The position numbers and the translations under genes are program-made. A stretch of 64,000 nucleotides of DNA, from positions 62,001-126,000 of the forward strand of contig JAFQOW010000009.1 in the NCBI GenBank assembly GCA_017412055.1, in the 5' to 3' direction. The DNA is from Lachnospiraceae bacterium. GTDB lineage: Bacteria; Bacillota; Clostridia; Lachnospirales; Lachnospiraceae. The notes under the pieces were generated by a model. It did not search any database, was not told the origin of the DNA, and was given only the letters and a program-made list of their open reading frames with translations. Below, piece by piece: positions 51,840-61,067 of the stretch (position 1 is the stretch's first letter; every line of letters starts with the position of its first letter).

Positions 51840-52997
51840 TTGCTTGAAATTAAGACAAATGAGGCTGAAGCAGCAGCAAAGATTATAGTTGTAGGCGTCG
51901 GCGGTGCTGGAAATAATGCCGTTAATCGAATGATAGATGAGAATATATGTGGAGTGGAGTTTATCGGTATAAATACTGATAAGCAGGCTTTAAAGCTTTG
52001 TAAGGCTCCAACAGCTATTCAGATTGGAGAGAAGCTCACAAAGGGACTTGGTGCCGGAGCACAGCCAGAGGTTGGTGAGAAGGCAGCTGAGGAGAATGTA
52101 GAAGAGCTTACAGAAGCACTCAAGGGTGCTGATATGGTATTCGTAACATGTGGTATGGGTGGCGGAACTGGTACAGGTGCTGCTCCAGTTGTTGCGAGAA
52201 TCGCTAAAGAGATGGGTATCCTTACAGTAGGTGTTGTGACTAAGCCATTTAAGTTTGAGGCTAAGACACGTATGACTAATGCTGCAGGTGGTATCGATAA
52301 GTTAAAGGCTAACGTAGATACACTTATCGTTATTCCAAACGATAAGCTTCTTGAGATAGTAGATAGAAGAACAACTATGCCAGATGCTCTTAAGAAGGCA
52401 GACGAGGTATTACAGCAGGCAGTTCAGGGTATTACTGACCTTATCAATGTACCTGCACTTATTAACCTTGACTTCGCGGATGTACAGACAGTTATGACAA
52501 ATAAGGGTATCGCACATATTGGTATCGGTAGTGCACATGGTGATGATAAGGCTAACGAGGCTGTTAGACTCGCTGTTACAAGTCCACTTCTTGAGACAAC
52601 AATCAAGGGTGCATCACATGTTATTATCAATATTTCTGGTGATATCGGACTTATGGAAGCTAATGAAGCTGCATCATTCGTTCAGGATCTCGCAGGTGAG
52701 AATGCAAACATTATCTTCGGTGCAAGATATGATGATACAAAGCAGGATGAGTGTACAATCACAGTTATTGCAACTGGTCTTGAAGAGGTTCAGACAACTC
52801 CAGCATTTGGACAGGCTAAGCCATTTACATATCAGCCTTCAGTTAAGCCAGTTGGCGCAGGCGTTGGTGTTTCATATCAGGCTAATGCACAGGGTGCTAA
52901 GCCAAATATCAGCTTTAACACAAAGCCAGTTGAGAGTTCAATTCAGGAAAAGACAATCAATATTCCTACATTCTTACAGAAGAATAGAAAGAATTAA
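51840..52997 (+). CDS. ftsZ: Cell division GTPase FtsZ
   Basis: 385 residues. The TTG at 51840 is chosen because a perfect AAGGAGG (51825-51831) stands eight bases before it and gives [15 protein letters not shown]; an ATG at 51801 would put this site inside the gene. GTP-binding motifs are [13 protein letters not shown], the tubulin signature [10 protein letters not shown] and [11 protein letters not shown] flexible linker and conserved C-terminal peptide [13 protein letters not shown] complete it. It forms the cytokinetic ring. ftsA is absent here, so other anchors (SepF, ZapA type) must lie elsewhere. Confidence 0.97.
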   Translation: MLEIKTNEAEAAAKIIVVGVGGAGNNAVNRMIDENICGVEFIGINTDKQALKLCKAPTAIQIGEKLTKGLGAGAQPEVGEKAAEENVEELTEALKGADMVFVTCGMGGGTGTGAAPVVARIAKEMGILTVGVVTKPFKFEAKTRMTNAAGGIDKLKANVDTLIVIPNDKLLEIVDRRTTMPDALKKADEVLQQAVQGITDLINVPALINLDFADVQTVMTNKGIAHIGIGSAHGDDKANEAVRLAVTSPLLETTIKGASHVIINISGDIGLMEANEAASFVQDLAGENANIIFGARYDDTKQDECTITVIATGLEEVQTTPAFGQAKPFTYQPSVKPVGAGVGVSYQANAQGAKPNISFNTKPVESSIQEKTINIPTFLQKNRKN

Positions 52998-53010
52998 TAA
53001 TGAATTAATG

Positions 53011-53043
53011 ATGTGTAAGGTAGTCATACCTTACACATTTTTT
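53011..53043 (+). terminator. Terminator of the dcw cluster after ftsZ
   Basis: ATGTGTAAGGTA pairs perfectly with TACCTTACACAT, 4-nt loop, then T-run. Confidence 0.9.
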
Positions 53044-53115
53044 ACATTTTGTACATTTAGTTTACAATGTAAAATGATATAACCTATTTATACAAGTCGA
53101 AGACTAGGAGGCTAT

Positions 53116-53979
53116 ATGAAGTACGTTGTATATCTAGATGTATTTTTTTTGGTAAATCTGGTTATGGACTTGATATTACTCAAATTAACAGCACTTTATA
53201 TAAAACCACAAACCACTAGTATAAGGTGCTTAATAGGTGCTATATGTGGAAGTCTTCTCAGTGTGATTTCACTTCTCATATCATATGAAAATATGACCCT
53301 TCATATGCTTATTTCTTACTTATTTACAGCTATAGCGATGGTGACTGTAACCTTTGGAAGAAGTAGTATAAAGGAAATATTTAAAAGAAGCGCCATTTTA
53401 TATGTAATAACGATTTTTATGGGAGGGTTGTTTAATTTTCTATATAGCTACACATATTTTGGCTATCTGTTACAAAGCATATTTCGTGGCTTTAACAGTC
53501 GAATCAATGTGATTTGGATGATAGGTGCGACATTTGTTTCGTATATGATACTGAATGTTTTACATGGATTTTGGAAACGTATCAAAGGTGGAAATATGAT
53601 GGTAGAAGCAGTACTTATACTTAACGGACAAAGGGTAAATGTTAAAGGCTTGATTGATTCAGGAAATTCTTTAACCGACCCTTATATGGGAAAAGGTGTA
53701 CATATTATATGTTTTAGTGTTATTAGTAAGCTACTTGATGGCATAAATATATATGAACATGGTTTTAAGCTTATACCATTTCGTTCTTTGGGAAAAAGCA
53801 ATGGCTTAATCAGGGCGTTAACCTTTGATGAGTTAATTGTCTATAGGGCAGATGAAAATGAATTGGACACCAAAGAAGAAATTTATATAGAAAAATCACC
53901 AGTTATAGGTATTTATGAAGGATATTTATCTAAAAATGGTGATTACGAAATGCTGCTACATAAAAGTGTTAAAATTTAG
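53116..53979 (+). CDS. spoIIGA: Sigma-E processing peptidase SpoIIGA
   Basis: 287 residues. Five N-terminal membrane helices (starting [20 protein letters not shown]) precede an aspartic-protease-like domain with [19 protein letters not shown] (catalytic Asp near 182). It cleaves the pro-sequence from sigma-E in the mother cell during sporulation, after a SpoIIR signal. Directly followed by sigE, the conserved spoIIG operon, and placed just after ftsZ as in B. subtilis. AGGAGG precedes the ATG. Confidence 0.95.
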   Translation: MKYVVYLDVFFLVNLVMDLILLKLTALYIKPQTTSIRCLIGAICGSLLSVISLLISYENMTLHMLISYLFTAIAMVTVTFGRSSIKEIFKRSAILYVITIFMGGLFNFLYSYTYFGYLLQSIFRGFNSRINVIWMIGATFVSYMILNVLHGFWKRIKGGNMMVEAVLILNGQRVNVKGLIDSGNSLTDPYMGKGVHIICFSVISKLLDGINIYEHGFKLIPFRSLGKSNGLIRALTFDELIVYRADENELDTKEEIYIEKSPVIGIYEGYLSKNGDYEMLLHKSVKI

Positions 53980-53989
53980 GAGGATGAGT

Positions 53990-54733
53990 ATGTTTATCAA
54001 AGTGTCAGTTAGGAAAAAAGGAAAATTAAAGTTGATTTCATCTCTTAGAAGTCTGTTTGTTTCCAGTGGAGATGGAGAAGTTCATTATATAGGAGGCAAT
54101 GAAGTATTGCCACCGCCTTTAGAGGCCTATGAAGAGACCTGTGCTATAGAAGGTCTTGGAACTGATATGGATAAGGAGGCCAGAGATATTCTTATAGAGC
54201 ATAATCTAAGGCTTGTGGTTTACATTGCAAAAAAGTTTGATAATACAGGAGTGGGAGTAGAGGATTTAATATCAATTGGAACTATAGGACTTATAAAAGC
54301 AATCAATACATATAATAAAGATAAAAATATAAAGCTTGCTACTTATGCGTCTAGATGCATCGAAAATGAGATACTTATGCATCTTCGCCGAAACAGTAAA
54401 ACAAAGATGGAGGTATCCATTGATGAACCTCTAAATGTTGATTGGGATGGCAATGAGCTTTTGTTATCAGATATCCTTGGAACTGACGAGGATGTGGTGT
54501 CAAAAAATGTGGAGGAGGAGATAGAGCTAAAGCTTCTAAAAAAGGCTATGGAAAAGCTTTCAAGGCGTGAACGTCAGATAGTGGAGCTTCGCTATGGAAT
54601 AGGCACAAATCAGGGCAATGAAATGACTCAGAAGGAAGTGGCTGATATGCTTGGAATATCACAGTCCTACATATCACGTTTAGAGAAAAAAATTATAGGG
54701 CGTTTACATCGCGAAATCGTACGCTTCCAGTAA
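53990..54733 (+). CDS. sigE: Sporulation sigma factor sigma-E
   Basis: 247 residues from the ATG at 53990, seven bases after TAGGAGG. The N-terminal pro-sequence (about 1-30, [19 protein letters not shown]) and the processing region [14 protein letters not shown] are typical. Regions 2 ([27 protein letters not shown]), 3 and 4 ([22 protein letters not shown]) follow. It drives early mother-cell gene expression. sigG, which often follows in Bacilli, is not here. Confidence 0.96.
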   Translation: MFIKVSVRKKGKLKLISSLRSLFVSSGDGEVHYIGGNEVLPPPLEAYEETCAIEGLGTDMDKEARDILIEHNLRLVVYIAKKFDNTGVGVEDLISIGTIGLIKAINTYNKDKNIKLATYASRCIENEILMHLRRNSKTKMEVSIDEPLNVDWDGNELLLSDILGTDEDVVSKNVEEEIELKLLKKAMEKLSRRERQIVELRYGIGTNQGNEMTQKEVADMLGISQSYISRLEKKIIGRLHREIVRFQ

Positions 54734-54740
54734 AAATTGC

Positions 54741-54769
54741 TTGTAAATGGCTGACATTTGTAATAGAAT
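54741..54769 (+). promoter_or_regulatory. Promoter of serS
   Basis: TTGTAA (54741-54746), 17-nt spacer, TAGAAT (54764-54769). No T-box leader fits in the short gap to serS. Confidence 0.6.
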
Positions 54770-54805
54770 AGAAATGATAGCTTTTATTTTATAGGAGGAA
54801 ATGCG

Positions 54806-56089
54806 ATGTTAGATTTAAAGTTTGTCAGAGAGAATCCTGACATTGTAAAACAGAACATTAAAAATAAGTTTCAGGACAGCAAGCTTCCACTTGTAGATGA
54901 GGTAATTGCCCTTGATGCAGAGAGCAGAGCTGCAAAGCAGGAAGCGGACGCATTGCGTGCTGATAGAAATAAAATATCTAAGCAGATTGGTGCATTGATG
55001 GCACAGGGTAAGAAGGAAGAAGCTGAGGAGACAAAGAAGCTTGTAACTGAGAAGTCTGCAAGACTTGCAGAATTAGAGGCTAAGGAAGCAGAGCTTTCTA
55101 AGAAGGTTACAGATATTATGATGGTTATTCCAAATATTATCGATCCTAGCGTGCCATTGGGTAAAGATGATTCAGAGAACGTAGAGCTTGAAAAGTTTGG
55201 CGAGCCAGTAGTTCCAGAGTTTGATATTCCATACCATTCAGATATTATGGAAAGTGTTGATGGCTTAGATCTTGATTCGGCTAGAAAGGTAGCAGGAAAC
55301 GGTTTCTACTATCTTATGGGAGATATTGCTAGACTTCATTCAGCAGTTATTTCATATGCAAGAGACTTTATGATTGATAGAGGTTTCACCTATTGCATTC
55401 CACCATTTATGATAAGAAGCGAGGTTGTTACAGGTGTAATGAGCTTTGCTGAGATGGATGCTATGATGTATAAGATTGAGGGCGAGGATTTGTACTTAAT
55501 CGGAACAAGTGAGCACTCTATGATCGGTAAGTTTATTGATACAATTATTCCAGAGGAGCAGCTTCCACATACACTTACAAGCTACTCACCATGCTTTAGA
55601 AAGGAAAAAGGTGCTCACGGCATCGAGGAGAGAGGTGTATACCGTATCCACCAGTTTGAGAAGCAGGAGATGATAGTAGTATGTAAGCCAGAGGATAGCA
55701 AGATGTGGTTTGAGAAGCTCTGGAAGAATACAGTCGATTTATTTAGAACACTTGATATTCCAGTTAGAACATTAGAGTGTTGTTCAGGAGATTTAGCTGA
55801 TCTTAAGGTTAAGTCAATCGACGTAGAGGCTTGGTCACCAAGACAGAAGAAGTACTTTGAAGTAGGTAGCTGTTCAAACCTTGGAGATGCACAGGCTAGA
55901 AGACTTAAGATAAGAGTTAAGGGTGAAGATGGCGAGAAGTATTTCGCACACACACTTAACAACACAGTAGTAGCGCCACCAAGAATGCTTATAGCATTTT
56001 TAGAAAATAATTTATGTGCAGATGGTTCTATTAAGATTCCAGAAGCATTAAGACCTTATATGGGTGGAAAAACAGAAATAAGAAAGTAG
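54806..56089 (+). CDS. serS: Seryl-tRNA synthetase
   Basis: 427 residues, full length. N-terminal coiled-coil arm for tRNA-Ser binding (1-110, KQEADALRADRNKISKQIG) and a class II core with TSEHSMIGKF, motif 2 FRKEKGAHGIEERGVYRIHQFEK and motif 3 (LNNTVVAPPRMLIAFLEN). It charges tRNA-Ser and tRNA-Sec. TAGGAGG upstream. Followed 16 bp later by glyA, linking serine use and serine/glycine exchange. Confidence 0.97.
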   Translation: MLDLKFVRENPDIVKQNIKNKFQDSKLPLVDEVIALDAESRAAKQEADALRADRNKISKQIGALMAQGKKEEAEETKKLVTEKSARLAELEAKEAELSKKVTDIMMVIPNIIDPSVPLGKDDSENVELEKFGEPVVPEFDIPYHSDIMESVDGLDLDSARKVAGNGFYYLMGDIARLHSAVISYARDFMIDRGFTYCIPPFMIRSEVVTGVMSFAEMDAMMYKIEGEDLYLIGTSEHSMIGKFIDTIIPEEQLPHTLTSYSPCFRKEKGAHGIEERGVYRIHQFEKQEMIVVCKPEDSKMWFEKLWKNTVDLFRTLDIPVRTLECCSGDLADLKVKSIDVEAWSPRQKKYFEVGSCSNLGDAQARRLKIRVKGEDGEKYFAHTLNNTVVAPPRMLIAFLENNLCADGSIKIPEALRPYMGGKTEIRK

Positions 56090-56105
56090 GACTTAGGAGG
56101 AAGTT

Positions 56106-57344
56106 ATGTATTCATTTGATGAAGTAAAGAATTACGATTTGGAACTTGCAAACGCAATGGAGGATGAGCTCTCAAGACAGAGAGACCACATCGAGCTTAT
56201 TGCATCTGAGAACTTTGTAAGCAAGGCTGTTATGGCTGCTATGGGTTCACCACTTACAAATAAGTATGCAGAAGGATATCCTGGAAAGAGATATTACGGT
56301 GGATGTCAGCATGTGGACGTAGTAGAGACACTTGCAATTGAGAGAGCTAAGGAGCTTTTCGGTTGTGGTTATGTAAATGTTCAGCCACATTCAGGCGCTC
56401 AGGCTAACCTTGCAGCATTCTTTGCTATGGTAGAGCCAGGCGATACAGTTATGGGTATGAGCCTTGCAGATGGTGGTCACCTTACACACGGTTCACCGGT
56501 TAATATTTCTGGTAAGTATTTTAATATCGTATCTTATGGTGTAAATGAAGAAGGTTTTATAGATTATGATAACGTATTAGCTATCGCTAAGGAATGTCAG
56601 CCAAAGCTTATCGTAGCTGGTGCTAGTGCGTACCCAAGAGAAATTGATTTTAAGAAGTTTAGAGAAATCGCTGATGAAGTAGGTGCATACCTTATGGTAG
56701 ATATGGCTCACATCGCTGGTCTTGTAGCAGCAGGTTTACATATGAGCCCAATTCCTTATGCTGATGTAGTTACAACTACAACACATAAGACACTTCGTGG
56801 ACCAAGAGGTGGTATGATTCTTGCAAGCGAGGAAAGCGCAGCTAAGTTTAACTTCAATAAGGCTGTATTCCCAGGTATCCAGGGTGGTCCTCTTATGCAT
56901 GTTATCGCAGCTAAGGCTGTTTGCTTCAAGGAAGCATTATCTGATGAATATAAGGCATACATGAAGGATGTTAAGGATAACGCAGCAGCTCTTGCAAAGG
57001 GTCTTACAGACAGAGGCTTTAACCTTATCTCTGGTGGTACAGATAATCACTTAATGCTCGTTGACTTAAGAAATATGAACGTAACAGGTAAGGAATGTGA
57101 GAAGCTTCTTGATGCAGCTAACATTACATGTAACAAGAACGCTATTCCAAAGGATCCAGCATCTCCATTCGTTACATCTGGTATCCGTCTTGGTACAGCA
57201 GCTGTTACTTCAAGAGGAATGAAGCCAGCTGATATGGATATAATCGCAGAAGCTATCCATATGCTTGTAACAGATGCAGAAGCTAACAAGGAAAAGGCTA
57301 TGGAGCTTGTTAAGTCATTGACAGACAAGTATCCACTTTACTAG
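56106..57344 (+). CDS. glyA: Serine hydroxymethyltransferase
   Basis: 412 residues. PLP-dependent enzyme that converts serine and tetrahydrofolate to glycine and methylene-tetrahydrofolate. Motifs: [33 protein letters not shown], the cofactor Lys228 in [16 protein letters not shown] and [21 protein letters not shown] upstream; cotranscription with serS is likely from the 16-bp gap. Codon use is strongly biased, as in highly expressed genes. Confidence 0.97.
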   Translation: MYSFDEVKNYDLELANAMEDELSRQRDHIELIASENFVSKAVMAAMGSPLTNKYAEGYPGKRYYGGCQHVDVVETLAIERAKELFGCGYVNVQPHSGAQANLAAFFAMVEPGDTVMGMSLADGGHLTHGSPVNISGKYFNIVSYGVNEEGFIDYDNVLAIAKECQPKLIVAGASAYPREIDFKKFREIADEVGAYLMVDMAHIAGLVAAGLHMSPIPYADVVTTTTHKTLRGPRGGMILASEESAAKFNFNKAVFPGIQGGPLMHVIAAKAVCFKEALSDEYKAYMKDVKDNAAALAKGLTDRGFNLISGGTDNHLMLVDLRNMNVTGKECEKLLDAANITCNKNAIPKDPASPFVTSGIRLGTAAVTSRGMKPADMDIIAEAIHMLVTDAEANKEKAMELVKSLTDKYPLY

Positions 57345-57395
57345 ATTATAATTATATAGGAACTTTAATTAACCAAAGAAGGGAATATAGAAGAT

Positions 57396-58499
57396 ATGGC
57401 AGGATCTACTTTTGGAACATTGTTCAGAGTATCTACATGGGGAGAATCCCATGGGAAGGCTGTAGGTGTTACTGTTGATGGTTGTCCTGCCGGACTTCCT
57501 TTGTCAGAAGAAGATATTCAGAAGTTTCTTGACAGAAGAAAGCCCGGACAGTCCAAATTCACTACACAGCGTAGTGAAGATGATGCTGTAGAGATTTTGT
57601 CTGGTGTATTTGAGGGCAAGACTACAGGGACACCTATATCAATGGTCGTATATAATAAGACACAAAGGTCGTCAGATTATTCTGATATAGCTAGCTATTA
57701 TAGACCGGGTCATGCAGATTATACTTTTGATGAAAAGTATGGTTTTAGAGATTATAGAGGTGGTGGACGTTCATCAGGACGAGAGACCATAGGTAGAGTA
57801 GCAGCCGGTGCTATAGCAGTTAAGTTATTAGCGCAATTCGGTATAAGTGTGACAGCTTATGCTAAAGCTATAGGTGAAATAAATATTAGTCAGGAACGTT
57901 TTTGTATCGAAGAAAGAGATAATAATCCTGTGGCTATGCCTGATAAAGAGGCAGCTATAAAGGCCCAGGAATTATTAAATAAAAAGATAGAAGAAAAGGA
58001 TTCTGTAGGTGGCATAGTAGAATGCGTTGTTAAGGGAATGAAAGCAGGCGTAGGTGAGCCAGTTTTTGACAAGCTTGACGCAAGACTTTCCCAGGCTATT
58101 ATGTCCATAGGCGCAGTAAAGGGCTTTGAGATAGGAGCCGGTTTCGCAGTGGCGCATATGAGTGGCTCAGAGAACAATGATGCTTTTACTACAGATGAAA
58201 ACAAAAATATTATCAAGAAAACTAATAATGCAGGTGGTGTATTAGGAGGAATTTCAGATGGCTCGGAAATCGTACTTCGAGCAGCATTTAAGCCGACACC
58301 ATCTATTTATCGTATGCAGGAAACTGTCAATAAGGATTTAGATAATATAAGTATAGAGATAAAGGGAAGACATGACCCTATAATAGTGCCTAGAGCTGTA
58401 GTTGTAGTGGAAGCTATGACAGCGATTGCAGTGCTTGACATGCTTATGATATCTATGACTTCTACAGTTGATGGTATGAAGAGATTTTTTGAAAGGTAG
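57396..58499 (+). CDS. aroC: Chorismate synthase
   Basis: 367 residues. Signatures GESHGKAVGVTVDGCPAGL, RPGHADYTFDEKYGFRDYRGGGR in part, SSGRETIGRVAAGAIA and RHDPIIVPRAVVVVEAM. It makes chorismate from 5-enolpyruvyl-shikimate-3-phosphate with reduced FMN, the last shared step to the aromatic amino acids. No other aro genes are adjacent. It precedes tgt by 5 bp. GAAGGGAA is the ribosome site. Confidence 0.97.
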   Translation: MAGSTFGTLFRVSTWGESHGKAVGVTVDGCPAGLPLSEEDIQKFLDRRKPGQSKFTTQRSEDDAVEILSGVFEGKTTGTPISMVVYNKTQRSSDYSDIASYYRPGHADYTFDEKYGFRDYRGGGRSSGRETIGRVAAGAIAVKLLAQFGISVTAYAKAIGEINISQERFCIEERDNNPVAMPDKEAAIKAQELLNKKIEEKDSVGGIVECVVKGMKAGVGEPVFDKLDARLSQAIMSIGAVKGFEIGAGFAVAHMSGSENNDAFTTDENKNIIKKTNNAGGVLGGISDGSEIVLRAAFKPTPSIYRMQETVNKDLDNISIEIKGRHDPIIVPRAVVVVEAMTAIAVLDMLMISMTSTVDGMKRFFER

Positions 58500-58504
58500 A
58501 TAAT

Positions 58505-59635
58505 ATGTACAAGCTTATTAAGAAGGATGGAGCTGCTAAAAGAGGCGAGTTTCATACAGTACACGGTGTGATACAGACTCCTGTATTTATGAATGTAGGT
58601 ACAGCAGCTGCTATAAAGGGAGCAGTATCTACTGAGGATTTACAACAGATAAAAACCCAAGTAGAATTGTCAAATACTTATCATCTTCATGTTCGTCCAG
58701 GTGATAAAATAGTTAAACAGATGGGCGGACTTCATAAATTTATGGTATGGGATAAGCCTATACTTACAGATTCAGGTGGATTTCAGGTATTTTCTCTTGC
58801 TGGTCTTAGAAAGATTAAGGAAGAGGGCGTATATTTTAATTCCCATGTAGATGGAAGAAAGATATTTATGGGTCCTGAAGAGAGTATGCAGATTCAGTCA
58901 AATCTTGCTTCTACTATAGCTATGGCATTTGATGAATGTCCACCAGCGTTAGCAGATAGAAAATATATTATTAATTCTGTAGAGCGTACTACTAGATGGC
59001 TTGAAAGATGTAAAAAAGAGATGTCCAGACTTAATAGCTTGGAGGATACAATAAACAAGAAGCAGATGCTTTTTGGTATAAATCAAGGTGGAATCAATGA
59101 AGATATACGTATCGAGCATGCTAAACGCATAACGGATATGGATTTGGATGGATATGCTATCGGTGGCTTGGCCGTAGGTGAAAGTCATGAAGATATGTAT
59201 AGAATTATAGAAGCTACAGTTCCATATTTGCCAGTTGATAAGCCAACCTACCTTATGGGTGTGGGAACACCTGCCAATATTTTAGAGGCTGTAGACAGAG
59301 GTGTTGATTTCTTTGATTGTGTATATCCATCGAGAAATGGAAGACACGGACATGTTTATACCAATAAGGGTAAAATAAATCTCTTTAATGCAAAATATGA
59401 GACTGACAGCGAGCCTATTGAGGCAGGCTGTGGTTGCCCTGCTTGTAAACATTACAGCAGAGCTTATATAAGACATCTTCTTAAAGCTAAGGAGATGCTC
59501 GGAATGAGACTTTGTGTGCTTCACAATCTCTATTTCTACAATACTATGATGGAAGAGATACGAGAAGCCATAGAGCAAGGTCGTTATAAAGAGTATAAAA
59601 ATGCTAAGTTAGAAGGCTTTAATAGCGAAAAGTAA
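58505..59635 (+). CDS. tgt: Queuine/preQ1 tRNA-guanine transglycosylase
   Basis: 376 residues. TPVFMNVGTAAAIKG at the start, catalytic-pocket ILTDSGGFQVFSLAGLRKI, YAIGGLAVGES, DCVYPSRNGRHG and the zinc site CGCPACKHYSRAYIRHL with downstream His. It exchanges guanine 34 for preQ1 in GUN-anticodon tRNAs. In bacteria tgt is often next to yajC, as here. Confidence 0.97.
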   Translation: MYKLIKKDGAAKRGEFHTVHGVIQTPVFMNVGTAAAIKGAVSTEDLQQIKTQVELSNTYHLHVRPGDKIVKQMGGLHKFMVWDKPILTDSGGFQVFSLAGLRKIKEEGVYFNSHVDGRKIFMGPEESMQIQSNLASTIAMAFDECPPALADRKYIINSVERTTRWLERCKKEMSRLNSLEDTINKKQMLFGINQGGINEDIRIEHAKRITDMDLDGYAIGGLAVGESHEDMYRIIEATVPYLPVDKPTYLMGVGTPANILEAVDRGVDFFDCVYPSRNGRHGHVYTNKGKINLFNAKYETDSEPIEAGCGCPACKHYSRAYIRHLLKAKEMLGMRLCVLHNLYFYNTMMEEIREAIEQGRYKEYKNAKLEGFNSEK

Positions 59636-59651
59636 TAATTAGGAGGAAATT

Positions 59652-59990
59652 ATGAACAATTTATTTGGATTACTTGATGGAGCAGCAAATGGCGGAAGCA
59701 ATCAGCCTGGCGGTGGATTATGGATTATTATAATCTATGTTGCAGTTATTGTATTTTTTATGTATTTCTTTGTTTCACGTCCACAGAAGAAGAAGGAAGC
59801 AGCACAGGCTTCTATGTTATCTTCCCTTGAAATCGGTGACAGCGTACTTACTACAGCAGGTTTCTACGGTGTAATTATCGACCTTACAGATGATACTGTT
59901 ATCGTAGAGTTTGGTAATAATAAGAATTGTCGTATTCCAATGCAGAAGCAGGCAATTGTACAGGTTGAGAAGGCTAACAGCGAGGAGTAA
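59652..59990 (+). CDS. yajC: Preprotein translocase accessory subunit YajC
   Basis: 112 residues. Short N-terminus with a Gly-rich start, one membrane helix (about 24-42, WIIIIYVAVIVFFMYFFV), the basic motif SRPQKKKEAAQ, and a small beta domain (LEIGDSVLTTAGFYGVIIDLTDDTVIVEFG). Associates with SecDF. AGGAGG upstream. secDF is not adjacent here. Confidence 0.95.
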   Translation: MNNLFGLLDGAANGGSNQPGGGLWIIIIYVAVIVFFMYFFVSRPQKKKEAAQASMLSSLEIGDSVLTTAGFYGVIIDLTDDTVIVEFGNNKNCRIPMQKQAIVQVEKANSEE

Positions 59991-59999
59991 TGTATTCCA

Positions 60000-61004
60000 A
60001 TGAAGCTTAAAAAAATATGTTTATACATTTTATCCATGGTTATGGTTTTAGCTATATTAAGCGGTTGTGATAAGAAGGTTTATATTACCACTGGACTTAA
60101 AAGTGATGAGATATTTAAAATATCTGGTGAAGCTTGTAGCTTAGGTCAGATGATGCTTGTGCTTATGACTGAAAAAAATCGTTATGAGGAAGATTTCGGA
60201 AGTGATATATGGTCATATGAAAATAAAAACCTGGATGTTAATCTGGAGAAACAGATCAAGGATAAGGTGAAAAAGCAGTTATCTGAATTAAAAACTATAG
60301 AGCTTTTTGCAAAAGAGAATAAGATTCAATTTTCAGAAGATGAGGTAGCATTAATACAAAAGGCTGCAAAGAAATATTATGAGTCATTGACTGAAAAAGA
60401 GATAGAGCTTCTTAAACTTAAAGAAGATGATGTGGAAAAGCTATATTCATCATTTTACTATGCTGATAAGGTGTATTCAAAGCTTACAAAGGATATTACC
60501 TTGGAGGTAAGTGATGAAGAAGCCAGAGTGATAAAGTGTAAGTATGTTTTTATAAATGCATCAGAAAATAAGGAAGAAGCTAGGGCTAAGGCTGAAGAGG
60601 TAAGAAAGCTTCTTAATGACGGAAATGATTTCAATACTGTTGCTAAGAAATATTCAGAAAGTGATAATAATCAAATACAGCTATCAAGAGATAATGTAAC
60701 AGATGAATTTGCTGAAAAGCTCTTTTCATTGTCAAAGGGAGAATTTAGCAATATTATCGAAAATCAGGATGGCTATTATATATTCTTATGTGTGGAGGAT
60801 TATCTGCAGGCAGAGACAGAAGCTAATAAGCTTACAATTGTAGATAATTATAAGAGAGACCAGTACGCAAAGCAATATAAGCCATTTGAAGCCGAACAGA
60901 CCTTTGAATTTAACGATAAGGTATGGGATAAGGTTAAATTAGATGATTATAGTGAAGTGGTGACACAGAGCTTATATGATGTCTATAATGAATATGTTAA
61001 ATAA
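60000..61004 (+). CDS. PrsA-like peptidyl-prolyl isomerase lipoprotein
   Basis: 334 residues. A lipoprotein signal peptide ends in the lipobox ILSGC (Cys near 23). A SurA-type N-terminal helical domain is followed by a parvulin/rotamase-like domain (about 175-260: IKCKYVFINASENKEEARAK, FNTVAKKYSESDNN, FSLSKGEFSNIIENQDGYYIF). The parvulin signature is partly degenerate, so it may act mainly as a chaperone. It would assist folding of secreted proteins outside the membrane. Lies 9 bp after yajC, which fits a secretion role. Lgt, encoded at 42286, would lipidate it. Confidence 0.88.
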   Translation: MKLKKICLYILSMVMVLAILSGCDKKVYITTGLKSDEIFKISGEACSLGQMMLVLMTEKNRYEEDFGSDIWSYENKNLDVNLEKQIKDKVKKQLSELKTIELFAKENKIQFSEDEVALIQKAAKKYYESLTEKEIELLKLKEDDVEKLYSSFYYADKVYSKLTKDITLEVSDEEARVIKCKYVFINASENKEEARAKAEEVRKLLNDGNDFNTVAKKYSESDNNQIQLSRDNVTDEFAEKLFSLSKGEFSNIIENQDGYYIFLCVEDYLQAETEANKLTIVDNYKRDQYAKQYKPFEAEQTFEFNDKVWDKVKLDDYSEVVTQSLYDVYNEYVK

Positions 61005-61008
61005 AATA

Positions 61009-61036
61009 TTAGGAGCAAGCTTTTTAGCTTGCTCCT
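61009..61036. terminator. Terminator between the foldase and the GtrA-YfhO gene
   Basis: TAGGAGCAAGCT with exact complement AGCTTGCTCCTA and a 4-nt loop, serving the two convergent units. Confidence 0.8.
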
Positions 61037-61067
61037 ATTTGGTTATTAATTGTAATTGAAAGCTATC

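Noticed and set aside
54734-54805. T-box leader in front of serS
   Set aside because: The gap is only 72 bp and lacks the GGTGGTACCGCG core and a terminator.
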